From the NCBI GenBank assembly GCA_913055945.1, contig CAJXKU010000003.1, forward strand, positions 1-34,048: a DNA stretch of 34,048 bases. Reading direction: 5' to 3'. The translations under genes were made by a program, and so were the position numbers. Shown piece by piece: positions 1 through 9,760 of the stretch. Under the pieces are notes generated by a model. It saw nothing but the letters and a program-made list of their open reading frames with translations. It made no database searches and had not been told where the DNA came from. The stretch comes from an uncultured Lentisphaerota bacterium (GTDB taxonomy: Bacteria > Verrucomicrobiota > Lentisphaeria > Oligosphaerales > CAJXKU01). The first letter of the stretch is position 1. Each line of letters opens with the position of its first letter.

Positions 1-1
1 G

Positions 2-574
2 ATATTCCCCGTTCTTCTCAAGACCGCGGTATGGTTGCAGCAGCGTCATCCGGGCGTGCGCTTTGTGACGCCGTTGCCCTCGGAAGAGCTCAGAAATCTG
101 GCACAGAAACAGGTGGACAAGGGGGTTTATGGGCAGAGCCTGAACATAGACATTGTTCAGGGACAGGAGGCGAAATATTGGATGCAGAAAGCCTGCTGTG
201 GTATTGCAGCAAGCGGTACTGTGACGATGGAGGCAGCAATCCTGGGGTTACCTCTGGTGGTGGTTTATCGGGTGCATCCCGTCACGTATTTGCTTGGTCA
301 GTTGATGGTAGATGTGCCTTATGTAACAATCGTGAACCTTGTTGCAGAGAAAGTGATTTTTGAGGAATTTCTGCAGGGAGAGGCCCGGCCTGATAAGGTG
401 GGCACTGCACTGGAAGCCGTGTTCCCGGATGGGGAGCGACGTGCTGAAGTGGAAAAGGATATGCGGAATGTAATTGAAAAGCTTGGTGAGCGACAGAAGG
501 TTTGCGAGAATGTCGCACGGATAGTGATTGAAGAAGCAGACAACAGCGGTAGCGACGAAGAAGAGTCGCCGTGA
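2..574 (+). CDS. lpxB: Lipid-A-disaccharide synthase, C-terminal part (5' truncated by window edge)
   Basis: Open frame from position 2 (IFPVLLKTAVWLQQRHPGVRF...); LpxB-like ASGTVTMEAAILGLPLVVVYR ... TIVNLVAEKVIFEEFLQ. Confidence 0.88.
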   Translation: MFPVLLKTAVWLQQRHPGVRFVTPLPSEELRNLAQKQVDKGVYGQSLNIDIVQGQEAKYWMQKACCGIAASGTVTMEAAILGLPLVVVYRVHPVTYLLGQLMVDVPYVTIVNLVAEKVIFEEFLQGEARPDKVGTALEAVFPDGERRAEVEKDMRNVIEKLGERQKVCENVARIVIEEADNSGSDEEESP

Positions 575-588
575 CTGGAGGTCAGACG

Positions 589-1326
589 ATGCGCGTGGCA
601 TTATGCGGTTGGAATCAGGAAGAGCTGAAGCAGACCCTGGCGGATTTTTCGTTTAAGGTGGTGGAGAAAAACCCCGAGGTGGTCATTTCGTATGGGGGGG
701 ACGGTGTTCTGCTCGGGGCTGAGCGGAAGTATCCGGGGGTGCCGAAGTGTCCCGTCAGGGACGCGAAGACACATCCCCAATGTGCTGATCACGACGAGCG
801 CAAAGTGTTGAGTCTGCTGAATGAGGACAAACTGAAAAAGACCACGGCAATGAAGCTTGAAGGGGAAAAAGCAGGGCACCATAATAAATTGTACGCGTTG
901 AATGATGTGGTTATAAACAAACAGATTATGACCAGTTGCGTGCGATATCGGATCTGGCTTGACGGGACCCCCTACGCAGACCAGATTGTGGGCGACGGCT
1001 TAGTGGTGGCTACCCCGTTCGGCAGTACCGCTTACTACAGGAGTATCACGCGAAGTCTTTTCCAGACAGGCATCGGGGTTGCCTTCAACAATTCGACGGA
1101 ACCGTTTGATCACCTTCTGATCTCGGAGGGGACTGAAATAACGGTAGAGATTATTCGGGGACCTGCTGTAGTCATGGCGGACAATGACCCGCAGCGGATT
1201 CCGCTGGAGGAGGGCGAGCAGGCGCATGTCCGGAAATCACCGCAGGGAACTGTGCTTCTGGGCATTGATATATTCCGTTGTCCCCTCTGCTCAAATCAGC
1301 GCCAGAATTCGTTTCCGATGTCGTGA
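589..1326 (+). CDS. nadK: NAD(+)/NADH kinase family protein
   Basis: GGDGVLL, NDVVI and DGLVVATPFGSTAY motifs; ATG at 589 follows ggagg, so ORF-track start 571 is probably too early. Confidence 0.85.
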   Translation: MRVALCGWNQEELKQTLADFSFKVVEKNPEVVISYGGDGVLLGAERKYPGVPKCPVRDAKTHPQCADHDERKVLSLLNEDKLKKTTAMKLEGEKAGHHNKLYALNDVVINKQIMTSCVRYRIWLDGTPYADQIVGDGLVVATPFGSTAYYRSITRSLFQTGIGVAFNNSTEPFDHLLISEGTEITVEIIRGPAVVMADNDPQRIPLEEGEQAHVRKSPQGTVLLGIDIFRCPLCSNQRQNSFPMS

Positions 1327-1378
1327 AAAACGGAAAAGCCAACGCAGCAGAGTTTGAGTGAATGAAGGAGGTGGAGCA

Positions 1379-2011
1379 ATGAACGTGCTGTTAGGCCTGA
1401 CAATCCTTATGGCTGCATACCTGGTGGGCAGCATCCCGTGCGGACTGCTTTTGTGTAAAGCAAAAGGGCTCGACATTCGGCGACATGGAAGCGGGAACAT
1501 AGGTGCCACAAACGTGCGAAGGGTGTTAGGGAAAAAGTGGGCTGTCGGTTGTTTCCTGTGTGATTTTGCGAAAGGTTTCGTCCCGGTGATGCTCACTGTT
1601 ATATTTGCAGGGAGAAGTTGGGCCGATTGGTTGCCTGTGCTGGTAGCCGTTGCGAGTATTGCGGGGCATGTCTGGCCGGTCTATTTACGGTTTCAGGGCG
1701 GGAAAGGAGTTGCCACGAGTGCCGGCGCACTTTGTCCCGTTGCCCCCTTGGCCATTATTGTTTGTATCATGGCGTGGGGCGTTGTGTTCGGCTTAACGCG
1801 CTACGTTTCCGTCGCAAGCTTGACGGCCGCTGTTGTTCTGCCGGTGACCGGGCTGATGTTGTATACTGCAGGCACAGGAACCGTGCGGGGGCCGGATGTA
1901 GTGCTTCTGGCAGTGGCAGGAGCGCTTGTCGTGTATCGCCATCAGTCGAATATTGCCAGGCTTGTGCGCGGCGAAGAGAATCGTTTTAGTTCTAAAGGAG
2001 GTTCGAATTGA
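1379..2011 (+). CDS. plsY: Glycerol-3-phosphate acyltransferase PlsY
   Basis: YLVGSIPCGLLLCKAKGLDIRRHGSGNIGATNVRRVLG and FQGGKGVATSAGA motifs; RBS gaaggaggtgg before ATG 1379. Confidence 0.93.
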   Translation: MNVLLGLTILMAAYLVGSIPCGLLLCKAKGLDIRRHGSGNIGATNVRRVLGKKWAVGCFLCDFAKGFVPVMLTVIFAGRSWADWLPVLVAVASIAGHVWPVYLRFQGGKGVATSAGALCPVAPLAIIVCIMAWGVVFGLTRYVSVASLTAAVVLPVTGLMLYTAGTGTVRGPDVVLLAVAGALVVYRHQSNIARLVRGEENRFSSKGGSN

Positions 2012-3027
2012 AAACAGCGGTTATCGGTGACGGCGCTTGGGGTACGGCATTGGCTTTGGTCCTCTGCCGGAACGGACATGACGTTTATCTGTGGGGCCCC
2101 TTCCCGGAGTACATAGAGCAGATGTCCGATACCCGGGAGAATGGTCAATTTCTGCCGGGCGTGCGGATTCCGGAAGAGATCCGGCTGACCTCCGATCTAC
2201 GGCAAGCCGTTCAAGGGGCGGGGCTGCTCGTTTTGGCGACACCCTCGCAGTTTATGCGCAACGTCTTAAAGAAGTTGGGGGAAACTGAGCGGACGCCGGA
2301 TGCGATTTACCTGAATGTGGCGAAAGGTTTGGAGCTTGAAACGGGGCTTAGAATGGGGCAGCTTGTTGACGCTGAGTTGGGCGATGTTCCCTACGGAGTA
2401 TTATCCGGTCCCAGCCACGCGGAAGAAGTGGCCGAGGCTGTACCCACCGCCGTTGTAGCGGCATCGGCTGATAAAGAACTGCGCGAGAAAGTGCAGTCAT
2501 GGTTCGGCAATGAAACCTTCCGGGTGTACACGTGTGACGATACGGTGGGGGCGGAACTGGGCGGAGCCCTTAAAAACGTTCTGGCGATCGGTGTGGGCTT
2601 TTGTGACGGAATGGGGCTGGGCGATAATCCCAAAGCAGCATTGATTACCAGAGGCATCGCCGAGATGGCTAGATTGGGCCAGGCGGTGGGAGGACGAGCG
2701 GAAACCTTTGCCGGTTTGAGCGGCATTGGGGACTTGGTTGTGACCTGTATGAGTGAACACAGCCGCAACAGGTACGTGGGGCGCGAATTGGGACGCGGTC
2801 GCTCGGCTGAAGATATACAGAAAACGATGGGCAATACGGTGGCTGAAGGCGTAAAAACAGCTGCCAGCGCCAGATCCTTTGCTCAGCAATACAGCGTGGA
2901 TGCGCCCATTACAAATGCCGTGTATGAAAAACTTTACGAAGGCAAGACCTGCCAGGCGGTTATTGAGGAGTTGATGACACGGAAACCGAAACCCGAACAT
3001 TACGGAGAAGAAGGATGGATGCCATAA
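2008..3027 (+). CDS. gpsA: NAD(P)H-dependent glycerol-3-phosphate dehydrogenase
   Basis: GDGAWGTALALVL, SGPSHAEEVA, GGALKNVLAIGVGFCDGMGLGDNPKAALITRG; TTG start overlapping plsY stop by 4 bp, RBS aaaggagg. Confidence 0.94.
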   Translation: MKTAVIGDGAWGTALALVLCRNGHDVYLWGPFPEYIEQMSDTRENGQFLPGVRIPEEIRLTSDLRQAVQGAGLLVLATPSQFMRNVLKKLGETERTPDAIYLNVAKGLELETGLRMGQLVDAELGDVPYGVLSGPSHAEEVAEAVPTAVVAASADKELREKVQSWFGNETFRVYTCDDTVGAELGGALKNVLAIGVGFCDGMGLGDNPKAALITRGIAEMARLGQAVGGRAETFAGLSGIGDLVVTCMSEHSRNRYVGRELGRGRSAEDIQKTMGNTVAEGVKTAASARSFAQQYSVDAPITNAVYEKLYEGKTCQAVIEELMTRKPKPEHYGEEGWMP

Positions 3028-3800
3028 ACCTTACATCCGCGCGTATACGAAGTGTCCCGGGCACTGTATGTATCCTGATCGTCGTCGGCTTTGCGATGAA
3101 TGCGTTGAGTCAACCTCAGCAGCCGGATCGTTCCGTGGAGAGTGCAGAAAAGCCGGAAAAAGAGCGGTTGAAAAAACGGTATCTGGAAGATGCGGACGTG
3201 GAGATCGAGCGCCTTGAAAGTGGAAAAGTGAAGTTGGGGAACATAAAAATTGCCCCCGGGAAGAAACGTATTACGTTTCCCGCACAGATCAATCAGGTCC
3301 GGGGACCCATCGAGTGTTTGATCGTCACTGAAGAAGGTCGTGTGCACGAGAGTGTACTGCGCACGAAGATTCGGCCTTTGCACCTGCAGTTGGCTCTGTA
3401 TCTGCTGGGGCTGGACAACGGCACGCGCCTTCCGGCAGAAGAACATAAAGGCACACAGGGCGATTTGGTCAATCTGGACATCCTCTGGCAAACGGAGGAA
3501 GGTGAACCTCGGAGTCTTCCGATCGAACGTTGGGTTCTGGATACACGCACCGAAAAAAGAATGGAGTGCATCGGATGGGTATTTGTGGGATCCCCTGTAG
3601 TAGAAGGGACGTTTTTGGCGGATCGGCAGGGCAACGTTGCTCTCGTGTGGTCCGTCGGTGCGACTGTTTTGGATATCCCTGATCCCGAAAGTGACAACGA
3701 CATGGTGTTTGAAGCGAAGGCCCCGGCAAAGGGGCCGGATGAAATTGGCCGGGAAATTCAGGTACGAGTTACACCTGTCAAGGAAAACAATTCTGAATAG
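3015..3800 (+). CDS. YdjY-domain-containing probable exported protein
   Basis: N-terminal hydrophobic segment; ...ECLIVTEEGRVHESVLRTKIRPLHLQLALYLLG typical of YdjY-domain proteins. Confidence 0.65.
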   Translation: MDAINLTSARIRSVPGTVCILIVVGFAMNALSQPQQPDRSVESAEKPEKERLKKRYLEDADVEIERLESGKVKLGNIKIAPGKKRITFPAQINQVRGPIECLIVTEEGRVHESVLRTKIRPLHLQLALYLLGLDNGTRLPAEEHKGTQGDLVNLDILWQTEEGEPRSLPIERWVLDTRTEKRMECIGWVFVGSPVVEGTFLADRQGNVALVWSVGATVLDIPDPESDNDMVFEAKAPAKGPDEIGREIQVRVTPVKENNSE

Positions 3801-3814
3801 GAGATCGCACGGTT

Positions 3815-5107
3815 ATGAGCGTGCTTGAAATCGAAGGCGGTGTTCCTCTGTCCGGCGAAATGGATGTCCGGGGGAGTAAGAACGCCGTCCTGCCCATGAT
3901 TGCAGCCAGTCTTTTGACCACCGATGAAGTGGTCCTGGAAAATATCCCGGATATTCGGGATGTTCGGACGATGGTCCGGATCGTGTCAGCTTTGGGCGTG
4001 GAAACCGATTGGCAGGTCGAACAGAGGCGATTATCTATTTGTGCAGGGACAGTTGCAGAGCATAGGCTGCCGCCCAAGGCCTGTTCCGAAATGCGGGCGA
4101 GTATCCTGCTTCTTGCACCGTTGCTCTACCGGATGGGGTGTGCAGAGATGAGTCCGCCCGGGGGCGACGTTATAGGTGTCAGAGGGGTGGATACGCATTT
4201 TTACGGTCTGGAAAAACTGGGGGCAGAAATACAGATGGGGCGGACGTTTTTTCTGAAGCTCCATCATGCGCTGCAGGGAAATGATCTCTTCCTGTCGGAG
4301 GCAAGTGTGACCGCCACTGAGCAGTTGCTTATGGCCGCATGCGCGGCGGAGGGACGGACAATTATACGGAACGCCGCATGTGAACCGCACGTTTCTGACC
4401 TCGCCGTCCTGTTGCAGAAAATGGGCGCCGATATCAAAGGGGTGGGGTCCAATGTCCTGGAAGTGCAAGGAGGAAAACAGCTGCAGGGCGCTACACACCG
4501 CGTGGTATCGGATCACACCGAAGCGGGAAGTTTCCTCGCAATCGCTGCGGCCACGGGAGGAAATCTGACGGTGAGAGGCATAGACCGACCGCATTATTGG
4601 ATGATCCGTCGTGTATTCGAGACGCTGGGCATATGGATTGAGTTGGAGGGCGATGAAGCTCGCGTCGCACAGGAACAGCAGCGCCGGGTTCAGCCTACCT
4701 ACAGTGGGGGGATTCCTTGTATCGATGATGGTGTATGGCCGCATTTTCCTTCGGACTTGATGAGTATGGCCATTCTCCTTGCCACTCAGGTGCACGGCAC
4801 CGTCCTGTTTTTTGAAAAGCTGTACGAGAGCCGGATGTATTTCGTGGACAGACTTAACACCATGGGCGCGAATACGGTGGTGTGTGACCCGCACCGCGTC
4901 GTTGTTTGCGGCCCTTCACAGCTGTACGGAATTGAATTGGCAAGTCCGGATATTCGGGCGGGGGTGGCTTTGGTAGGAGCGGCTTTATGTGCCTCCGGTA
5001 TCAGCACAATCCGCAACGTGGAGTGTATTGACCGAGGGTATGAGGACATTGCAGAACGGCTTAAGCATCTGGGCGCCCGGGTGGCGCGGCATTCAGATCA
5101 GATGTAA
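3815..5107 (+). CDS. murA: UDP-N-acetylglucosamine 1-carboxyvinyltransferase (Asp at the Cys115-equivalent)
   Basis: RGSKNAVLPMIAASLLT, PPGGDVIGVRGVDTHF, TEAGSFLAIAAATGG, LASPDIRAGVALVGAAL. Confidence 0.93.
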   Translation: MSVLEIEGGVPLSGEMDVRGSKNAVLPMIAASLLTTDEVVLENIPDIRDVRTMVRIVSALGVETDWQVEQRRLSICAGTVAEHRLPPKACSEMRASILLLAPLLYRMGCAEMSPPGGDVIGVRGVDTHFYGLEKLGAEIQMGRTFFLKLHHALQGNDLFLSEASVTATEQLLMAACAAEGRTIIRNAACEPHVSDLAVLLQKMGADIKGVGSNVLEVQGGKQLQGATHRVVSDHTEAGSFLAIAAATGGNLTVRGIDRPHYWMIRRVFETLGIWIELEGDEARVAQEQQRRVQPTYSGGIPCIDDGVWPHFPSDLMSMAILLATQVHGTVLFFEKLYESRMYFVDRLNTMGANTVVCDPHRVVVCGPSQLYGIELASPDIRAGVALVGAALCASGISTIRNVECIDRGYEDIAERLKHLGARVARHSDQM

Positions 5108-5147
5108 TAGCGAGTGAACATTTTTCCCGAAAATTGGCAATTGGCGA

Positions 5148-6947
5148 ATGGGGTCGGACGAAACTTCATACGAAGAGATACGTAAGCGGCTGAGTCGGGT
5201 GGGCTGCAAACCGATATGGATTGCCGTGGCGTTTGTTGTCGCCTTCTTCCTGTACTTGGGTAGACGTGAGTTTTCGACCGAAGAAGCTTTGTTGGTGACA
5301 GCAGCCCGCGAGATTCTCCGCAACGGTGAATGGCTGCAGTTCACGGTGCTGAATCAGTCGGTGGATTTATTTCCCCTTCCGGTATGGCTGACTCAGGCCG
5401 GGCTTTTATTGAAGAAAATGATCGAGCCGGCGATTGAGGGAGTATTCTCTTACGCTTCTTTTGTGAATCATCTGGTGGCCGGTTCAGGAACAACCGTTTT
5501 CCTGGAGCGTTGCGTGCGCCTGACGTCGGTGATAGCTGTGGGGGTAATGGTTTTATTCACCGGATTGGCAACCAGAAAGAGAGTGGGGGCACTGGCGGGA
5601 GCTGTCGCGGCAATGGCGGTGTGTACGAATCCGCTGGTGTTGCAATATGGTTCAAAGGCTTCAGGGGAAGGTATATTCGCTGCATTGATATGCGGCGCCT
5701 GGTTCTGCCTGTATTGGCGGGGACGGCTCGGCAAACGTTGGAATCAGGCGTGGGCACTTGCTATCCTTCTCACGACAATTGCAGCAGCGGTGCAGGGGTT
5801 CATTGCGTTTGTATACTTTTATGTGCCCCTGCTTTTTCTGCCGCGTGCGCTGGGCATCAGGCGTAGGATGTTAACGCCGCGACACCTGGTCAGTATCGGA
5901 GGGGTACTGGCGCTTGCGTCCGTGGGGTACGGCTTGTTTTTTGAACATAGGTTCTTTCCCTGGGTCGGGTTGAACTTTGTCGTATTCGGCGGCGAGGGAG
6001 GGGAGCTATGGCAGCACTACCTTTTGTTCCCCCTGAAAGCCGGGGCCGCGCTTCTGCCCTGGAGCCTGCTTTTGTGGCCCGCGTTCTGTGTGGCTTATGA
6101 TCCGCTGGACAAAGCTCCGGATTTGTCAAGATATCTGAGGCGAATTGTGGTCGTGTTGTTTGTTTTCTGCTGGCTGGTGCCGCATGCCGGGGTGCAGAGC
6201 CTGCTGGTACTGACAGCGCCGGCAGCGGTTCTTGTGGGATTGCACTTTGAAATTCTGGTCAGACGGTACACTCATGTGTTTCGATGCATCATTCATGGGG
6301 TGGCCAGGAGTATTTCCATCGTAGCGGCCGTCTGTGGTGTGTTTGTGTTATTGCGGATAAGCGATGTTGTTCAGGTGGGGGATACGAAGCTGAGTGTCTG
6401 GTTGGGGTTGCTTTTGGCGGTGATCATTGCATTCACGTTAAGCCGGATGAGTCTGCAAAAGTGGTGGGAACCGCACTACTGGGTGCATGTAGGGCTGCTT
6501 GTTGTGGCGGGCTGGGTCCTGTGGTTGGGGGTTCTGCCCTTGGTCCGGCCCTTCAGAGAGATTTCTGCGGAAAAGCAGGCGACACGGCTTGTTCGACAGG
6601 TCCCTGAAGGGCAGACCGTCTATTCTACGACCGGAAAGGCCCTGGTAAGGCATGCTGCGTATATGCCGCAGTTGGTGCGTATGGTTGCTTCACCGGAGGA
6701 AATACCGGAAGAAAGAGGCCTGGTGTATGTCCTGGGTGGAGAAGACCCGCCTATCGCTGAAGAAAGAAGTTGGAGTGCAGTGAGTCTGCCGGTGGTGCTC
6801 AATCCGCAGATCGAGCCGCGGGTCCGCCTCCGCAGTGATACACCGTACGCGGTCAGTTTCGTCCCGCACTTCGCAGAAAGAGAAAAAGACGCCTCTGCTT
6901 CCGTGGTGCGCATGTATAAAGGTGTGTTGAAGTCCGGTGTTGACTGA
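5148..6947 (+). CDS. Multi-pass membrane glycosyltransferase, ArnT/PMT-like
   Basis: EEALLVTAAREILRNGEWLQFTVLNQSVDLFPLPVWLTQAG followed by many hydrophobic segments. Confidence 0.65.
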   Translation: MGSDETSYEEIRKRLSRVGCKPIWIAVAFVVAFFLYLGRREFSTEEALLVTAAREILRNGEWLQFTVLNQSVDLFPLPVWLTQAGLLLKKMIEPAIEGVFSYASFVNHLVAGSGTTVFLERCVRLTSVIAVGVMVLFTGLATRKRVGALAGAVAAMAVCTNPLVLQYGSKASGEGIFAALICGAWFCLYWRGRLGKRWNQAWALAILLTTIAAAVQGFIAFVYFYVPLLFLPRALGIRRRMLTPRHLVSIGGVLALASVGYGLFFEHRFFPWVGLNFVVFGGEGGELWQHYLLFPLKAGAALLPWSLLLWPAFCVAYDPLDKAPDLSRYLRRIVVVLFVFCWLVPHAGVQSLLVLTAPAAVLVGLHFEILVRRYTHVFRCIIHGVARSISIVAAVCGVFVLLRISDVVQVGDTKLSVWLGLLLAVIIAFTLSRMSLQKWWEPHYWVHVGLLVVAGWVLWLGVLPLVRPFREISAEKQATRLVRQVPEGQTVYSTTGKALVRHAAYMPQLVRMVASPEEIPEERGLVYVLGGEDPPIAEERSWSAVSLPVVLNPQIEPRVRLRSDTPYAVSFVPHFAEREKDASASVVRMYKGVLKSGVD

Positions 6948-6951
6948 GGTG

Positions 6952-7131
6952 CAGAACTCAAGCACGTACTGCGGTTTTGATGACAACCAGAACGCCTGAG
7001 CGGTACCATTGTATGGGCAGGGACGTCCTCGTCCGTTTCTATACCGCGTTCATAACGGCGGCGGACCGCCGTCCCCAGCAGAGAACTGCCTTTACTTCAG
7101 GCGTTCCGGTTGTCCGTCAGCGTGAGTTCTG
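6952..7131. repeat. MITE-like D element with imperfect terminal inverted repeats
   Basis: Left CAGAACTCAAGCACGTACTGCGGTTTTGATGACAACCAGAACGCCTGA; right end reverse complement CAGAACTCACGCTGACGGACAACCGGAACGCCTGA; no ORF of known family. Confidence 0.7.
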
Positions 7132-7190
7132 TGGTGCACTGCGTTATGTTATGCATGATCCTAAATTTCAGGATGATGGGAGGCTGAATG

Positions 7191-9440
7191 TCAATTCAGT
7201 CTCTCAGCCTTCCGGCGATAGCGTTGGGCATCCGTTCCGCGGCCCATCTCTTCCAGCAGTGAAGCCATTTCGCTGTGCAGGTGACGGCTCGTGGGGGAGA
7301 AGTTTATCGCTTTCTTCATATAGTCGAAGCTTTTGTCGAAAAGTTCGGTCCTGAAGGAAGAGGAAATCTCGTTTTTGTTGGCACGCAGGCGGTAAAGTGT
7401 AGCGATCATATAATAGGGATTGCTGGAATTGGGTCTCAGTTCGGCAAGTTGCTTATGACTGTTGAGCGCGGCACGCCATAACCTTGGCTCTCCGGTTTCT
7501 GCCCAGAGCGTCCGCTGAATTTTCCCGGCGGCCGACCACAATTCCGGCGCTGCGGGATCGTTCTCCAGCCGCTCTGCGATGCGGCGCTGGAGCGTTTGCC
7601 CTAACGGCCGGCGAAGTTGCTTTAATCTGCGAAGATCGGACGTTTGTTGTGCGGTCTGCGTTTGCTTTGCCTTCAGGTTTTTGTATTTGCGTAACTGCAT
7701 AAGCGCGTCTTCTGCCAAACGGCGGCTCGTATAGGCAGGTTTTACCCAGAACACACCCGCCGTTATCAGCACACCGGCTACAACAAGGCCGATAACAGTG
7801 CGTGTGATCTGCAGGTTTCCGCGAACGGGCGGGGAAGGGGGTTCATGTTCTTCTTTCCGTAATCCGAAGAAGATGATGATAAATGCCGGCAAAGACACTG
7901 CAATGCCCGGCACTTCCCAGTCTATATCAACAAGAAAGTGCACGAGGAATACAACAATACCGCACAAAATGCCGCGTTGAGTGTGGGGCAGACGGGGCAT
8001 AAGCTGTGGTGAATGCTTCGGGCGGTATAAGAGGCGGAAGTTGAATGCAGCCACGAGTGGGGGTACCACTGTCCAGAACACTAGAGTCGGCGCGTTTTCT
8101 GCAGAAAAGCCGGTACGTAGGGTGCTGATGATCACAGCGGCTGATACAGTCGCTGAGTACGCGAAGATCATTTTTCTTTCGAACAGCGGATCGCTTTTTT
8201 CTACCGAAGATTTTTTTCCTTCGGGCGGACTGGAAGGCTGACGCACTCGTCGATAAAAACCGAACAGCCCGCAGATAAAAGACACCAGCCCCACGAGGCC
8301 GCACGTGACCCAGATATTCAGGTAACTGTTATGCGGTGCTCCTACCGGCCGGGCGTACGCGGGCTTGAGGTGGTGGTACCATTGTTTGAAGTTCCCAGGC
8401 CCGACGCCCAACAGGGTGTGTTTCGGGTTGTGGGTGATTACATTGAACGTGCCGTGCCAGTATCCGAGGCGATACTCCATAGAAGTCAGCGGTCCGACGG
8501 GGAGTATGCTGGTGAAGCTGATCGTGGAGCCTGCGACGCTTATCAGTAAGGCGCCCGTGAGGAAAAGAAGCCGGTACCGATGCCAAATGCGCGGGCGGTG
8601 CATCAGCCACATAGCAATCAAACCGCACACTAAAGCCACCCCCGCGCCTTTGCTGGCGGTCAGAATCAGGTCGATGGCGGCGATCGTCAGCAGGCCCGCC
8701 AGGATAAACATGGACAGGAGCGTACGACGAGGGAGCTGGCGAGCTCGTGAAAGGCCGCGCGCCTTCAGAATGTCAAGGATCAGGCCTATGATAAGGGGGA
8801 TGAAGGCGGCGAGATAGCCTGCATAGGCATTGGGGAGTGTGAAGGTGCCGAAAAGGTTACGGGCATGAGCCCTGCCCATAAAACGGTCAAATTGGCCGCC
8901 GGGGACGTCAAGAAGGTTTCGTACAGTTTGGGGGTGCTGATTGAGGTTTTCCAGCATGCGGGGGAAGATGTACAGATATTGGAAAAGGCCGTACAGAATC
9001 GCGCAGGCGGCTGCTGTCATAAGCAGGCTGAACAGCAGTCGGACAATACACCGAAGCTGCGAAGTTTCACGAGGGATGGTGAACGTAAAAACAAAGAAAG
9101 GGATAAGCGGAAGGAGGCGCCTGCATCCGTCCAAAAGCGCGTCACGTTCGGCTTCGGCTCCTGCGGCACTTGCCCATAGAGCAAGCGCATATGCCGCAAG
9201 TGCGAATATCATTCCGCTGTTCAGAATCTGGAAACACACGCGCCCGCGGAGAGGATGCTGGAGGGCAAAAACGAGCGCCGCGGATCCGGCTGCAAGCAGG
9301 CCCGTAATCTGTAAAAGTTGTTGCAGGCTTGGCATCAGGGCCGTGTATGGGGCCAGCGGCAGAATAAGTATTAAAAGCCCGGTCAATGCAAAAGTGGCGG
9401 CGTGAAGTGTGTCGAATAACCGTTGTCGTTCTGATTGCAT
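7191..9440 (-). CDS. O-antigen ligase (Wzy/WaaL) family protein with TPR-like C-terminus
   Basis: Polytopic; GVGPGNFKQWYHHLKPAYARPVGAPHNSYLNIWVTCGLVGL signature; soluble helical C-terminal ~170 aa. Confidence 0.82.
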   Translation of the reverse strand: MQSERQRLFDTLHAATFALTGLLILILPLAPYTALMPSLQQLLQITGLLAAGSAALVFALQHPLRGRVCFQILNSGMIFALAAYALALWASAAGAEAERDALLDGCRRLLPLIPFFVFTFTIPRETSQLRCIVRLLFSLLMTAAACAILYGLFQYLYIFPRMLENLNQHPQTVRNLLDVPGGQFDRFMGRAHARNLFGTFTLPNAYAGYLAAFIPLIIGLILDILKARGLSRARQLPRRTLLSMFILAGLLTIAAIDLILTASKGAGVALVCGLIAMWLMHRPRIWHRYRLLFLTGALLISVAGSTISFTSILPVGPLTSMEYRLGYWHGTFNVITHNPKHTLLGVGPGNFKQWYHHLKPAYARPVGAPHNSYLNIWVTCGLVGLVSFICGLFGFYRRVRQPSSPPEGKKSSVEKSDPLFERKMIFAYSATVSAAVIISTLRTGFSAENAPTLVFWTVVPPLVAAFNFRLLYRPKHSPQLMPRLPHTQRGILCGIVVFLVHFLVDIDWEVPGIAVSLPAFIIIFFGLRKEEHEPPSPPVRGNLQITRTVIGLVVAGVLITAGVFWVKPAYTSRRLAEDALMQLRKYKNLKAKQTQTAQQTSDLRRLKQLRRPLGQTLQRRIAERLENDPAAPELWSAAGKIQRTLWAETGEPRLWRAALNSHKQLAELRPNSSNPYYMIATLYRLRANKNEISSSFRTELFDKSFDYMKKAINFSPTSRHLHSEMASLLEEMGRGTDAQRYRRKAERLN

Positions 9441-9760
9441 GGAGGATGTATGTTTACTTGTTTAGTTGTTGACCCCGGCTTAACATGTGCAGTCGTAAAA
9501 GCCAAAAAAATGTTGTTGATTTTTAGGTAAGATGGTATTCAATTTACAGTTTCGTCTTGTTACGTTGTATATGCAGTCATAAACCGAATACGAAGTATAA
9601 TGTAAGGCTTTGTTCAAAACTTTGCCTTCTACGTTGTGCAAGGTGTAACACCTTTCCGGTCCAGGGTATCCGGTATAGTGGTGACGGACGGAACTGCGCA
9701 TGACATACAATCCGGATGTGGTGAGCGCTGTGAAAGACAAAATAAGGGCTTTGGTGAAAA

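Noticed and set aside
7155-7175. ATCCTAAATTTCAGGAT as a convergent terminator
   Set aside because: Stem is only 5 bp and no T-run follows; it is more likely part of the shared CCTAAATTTC block next to the D elements.
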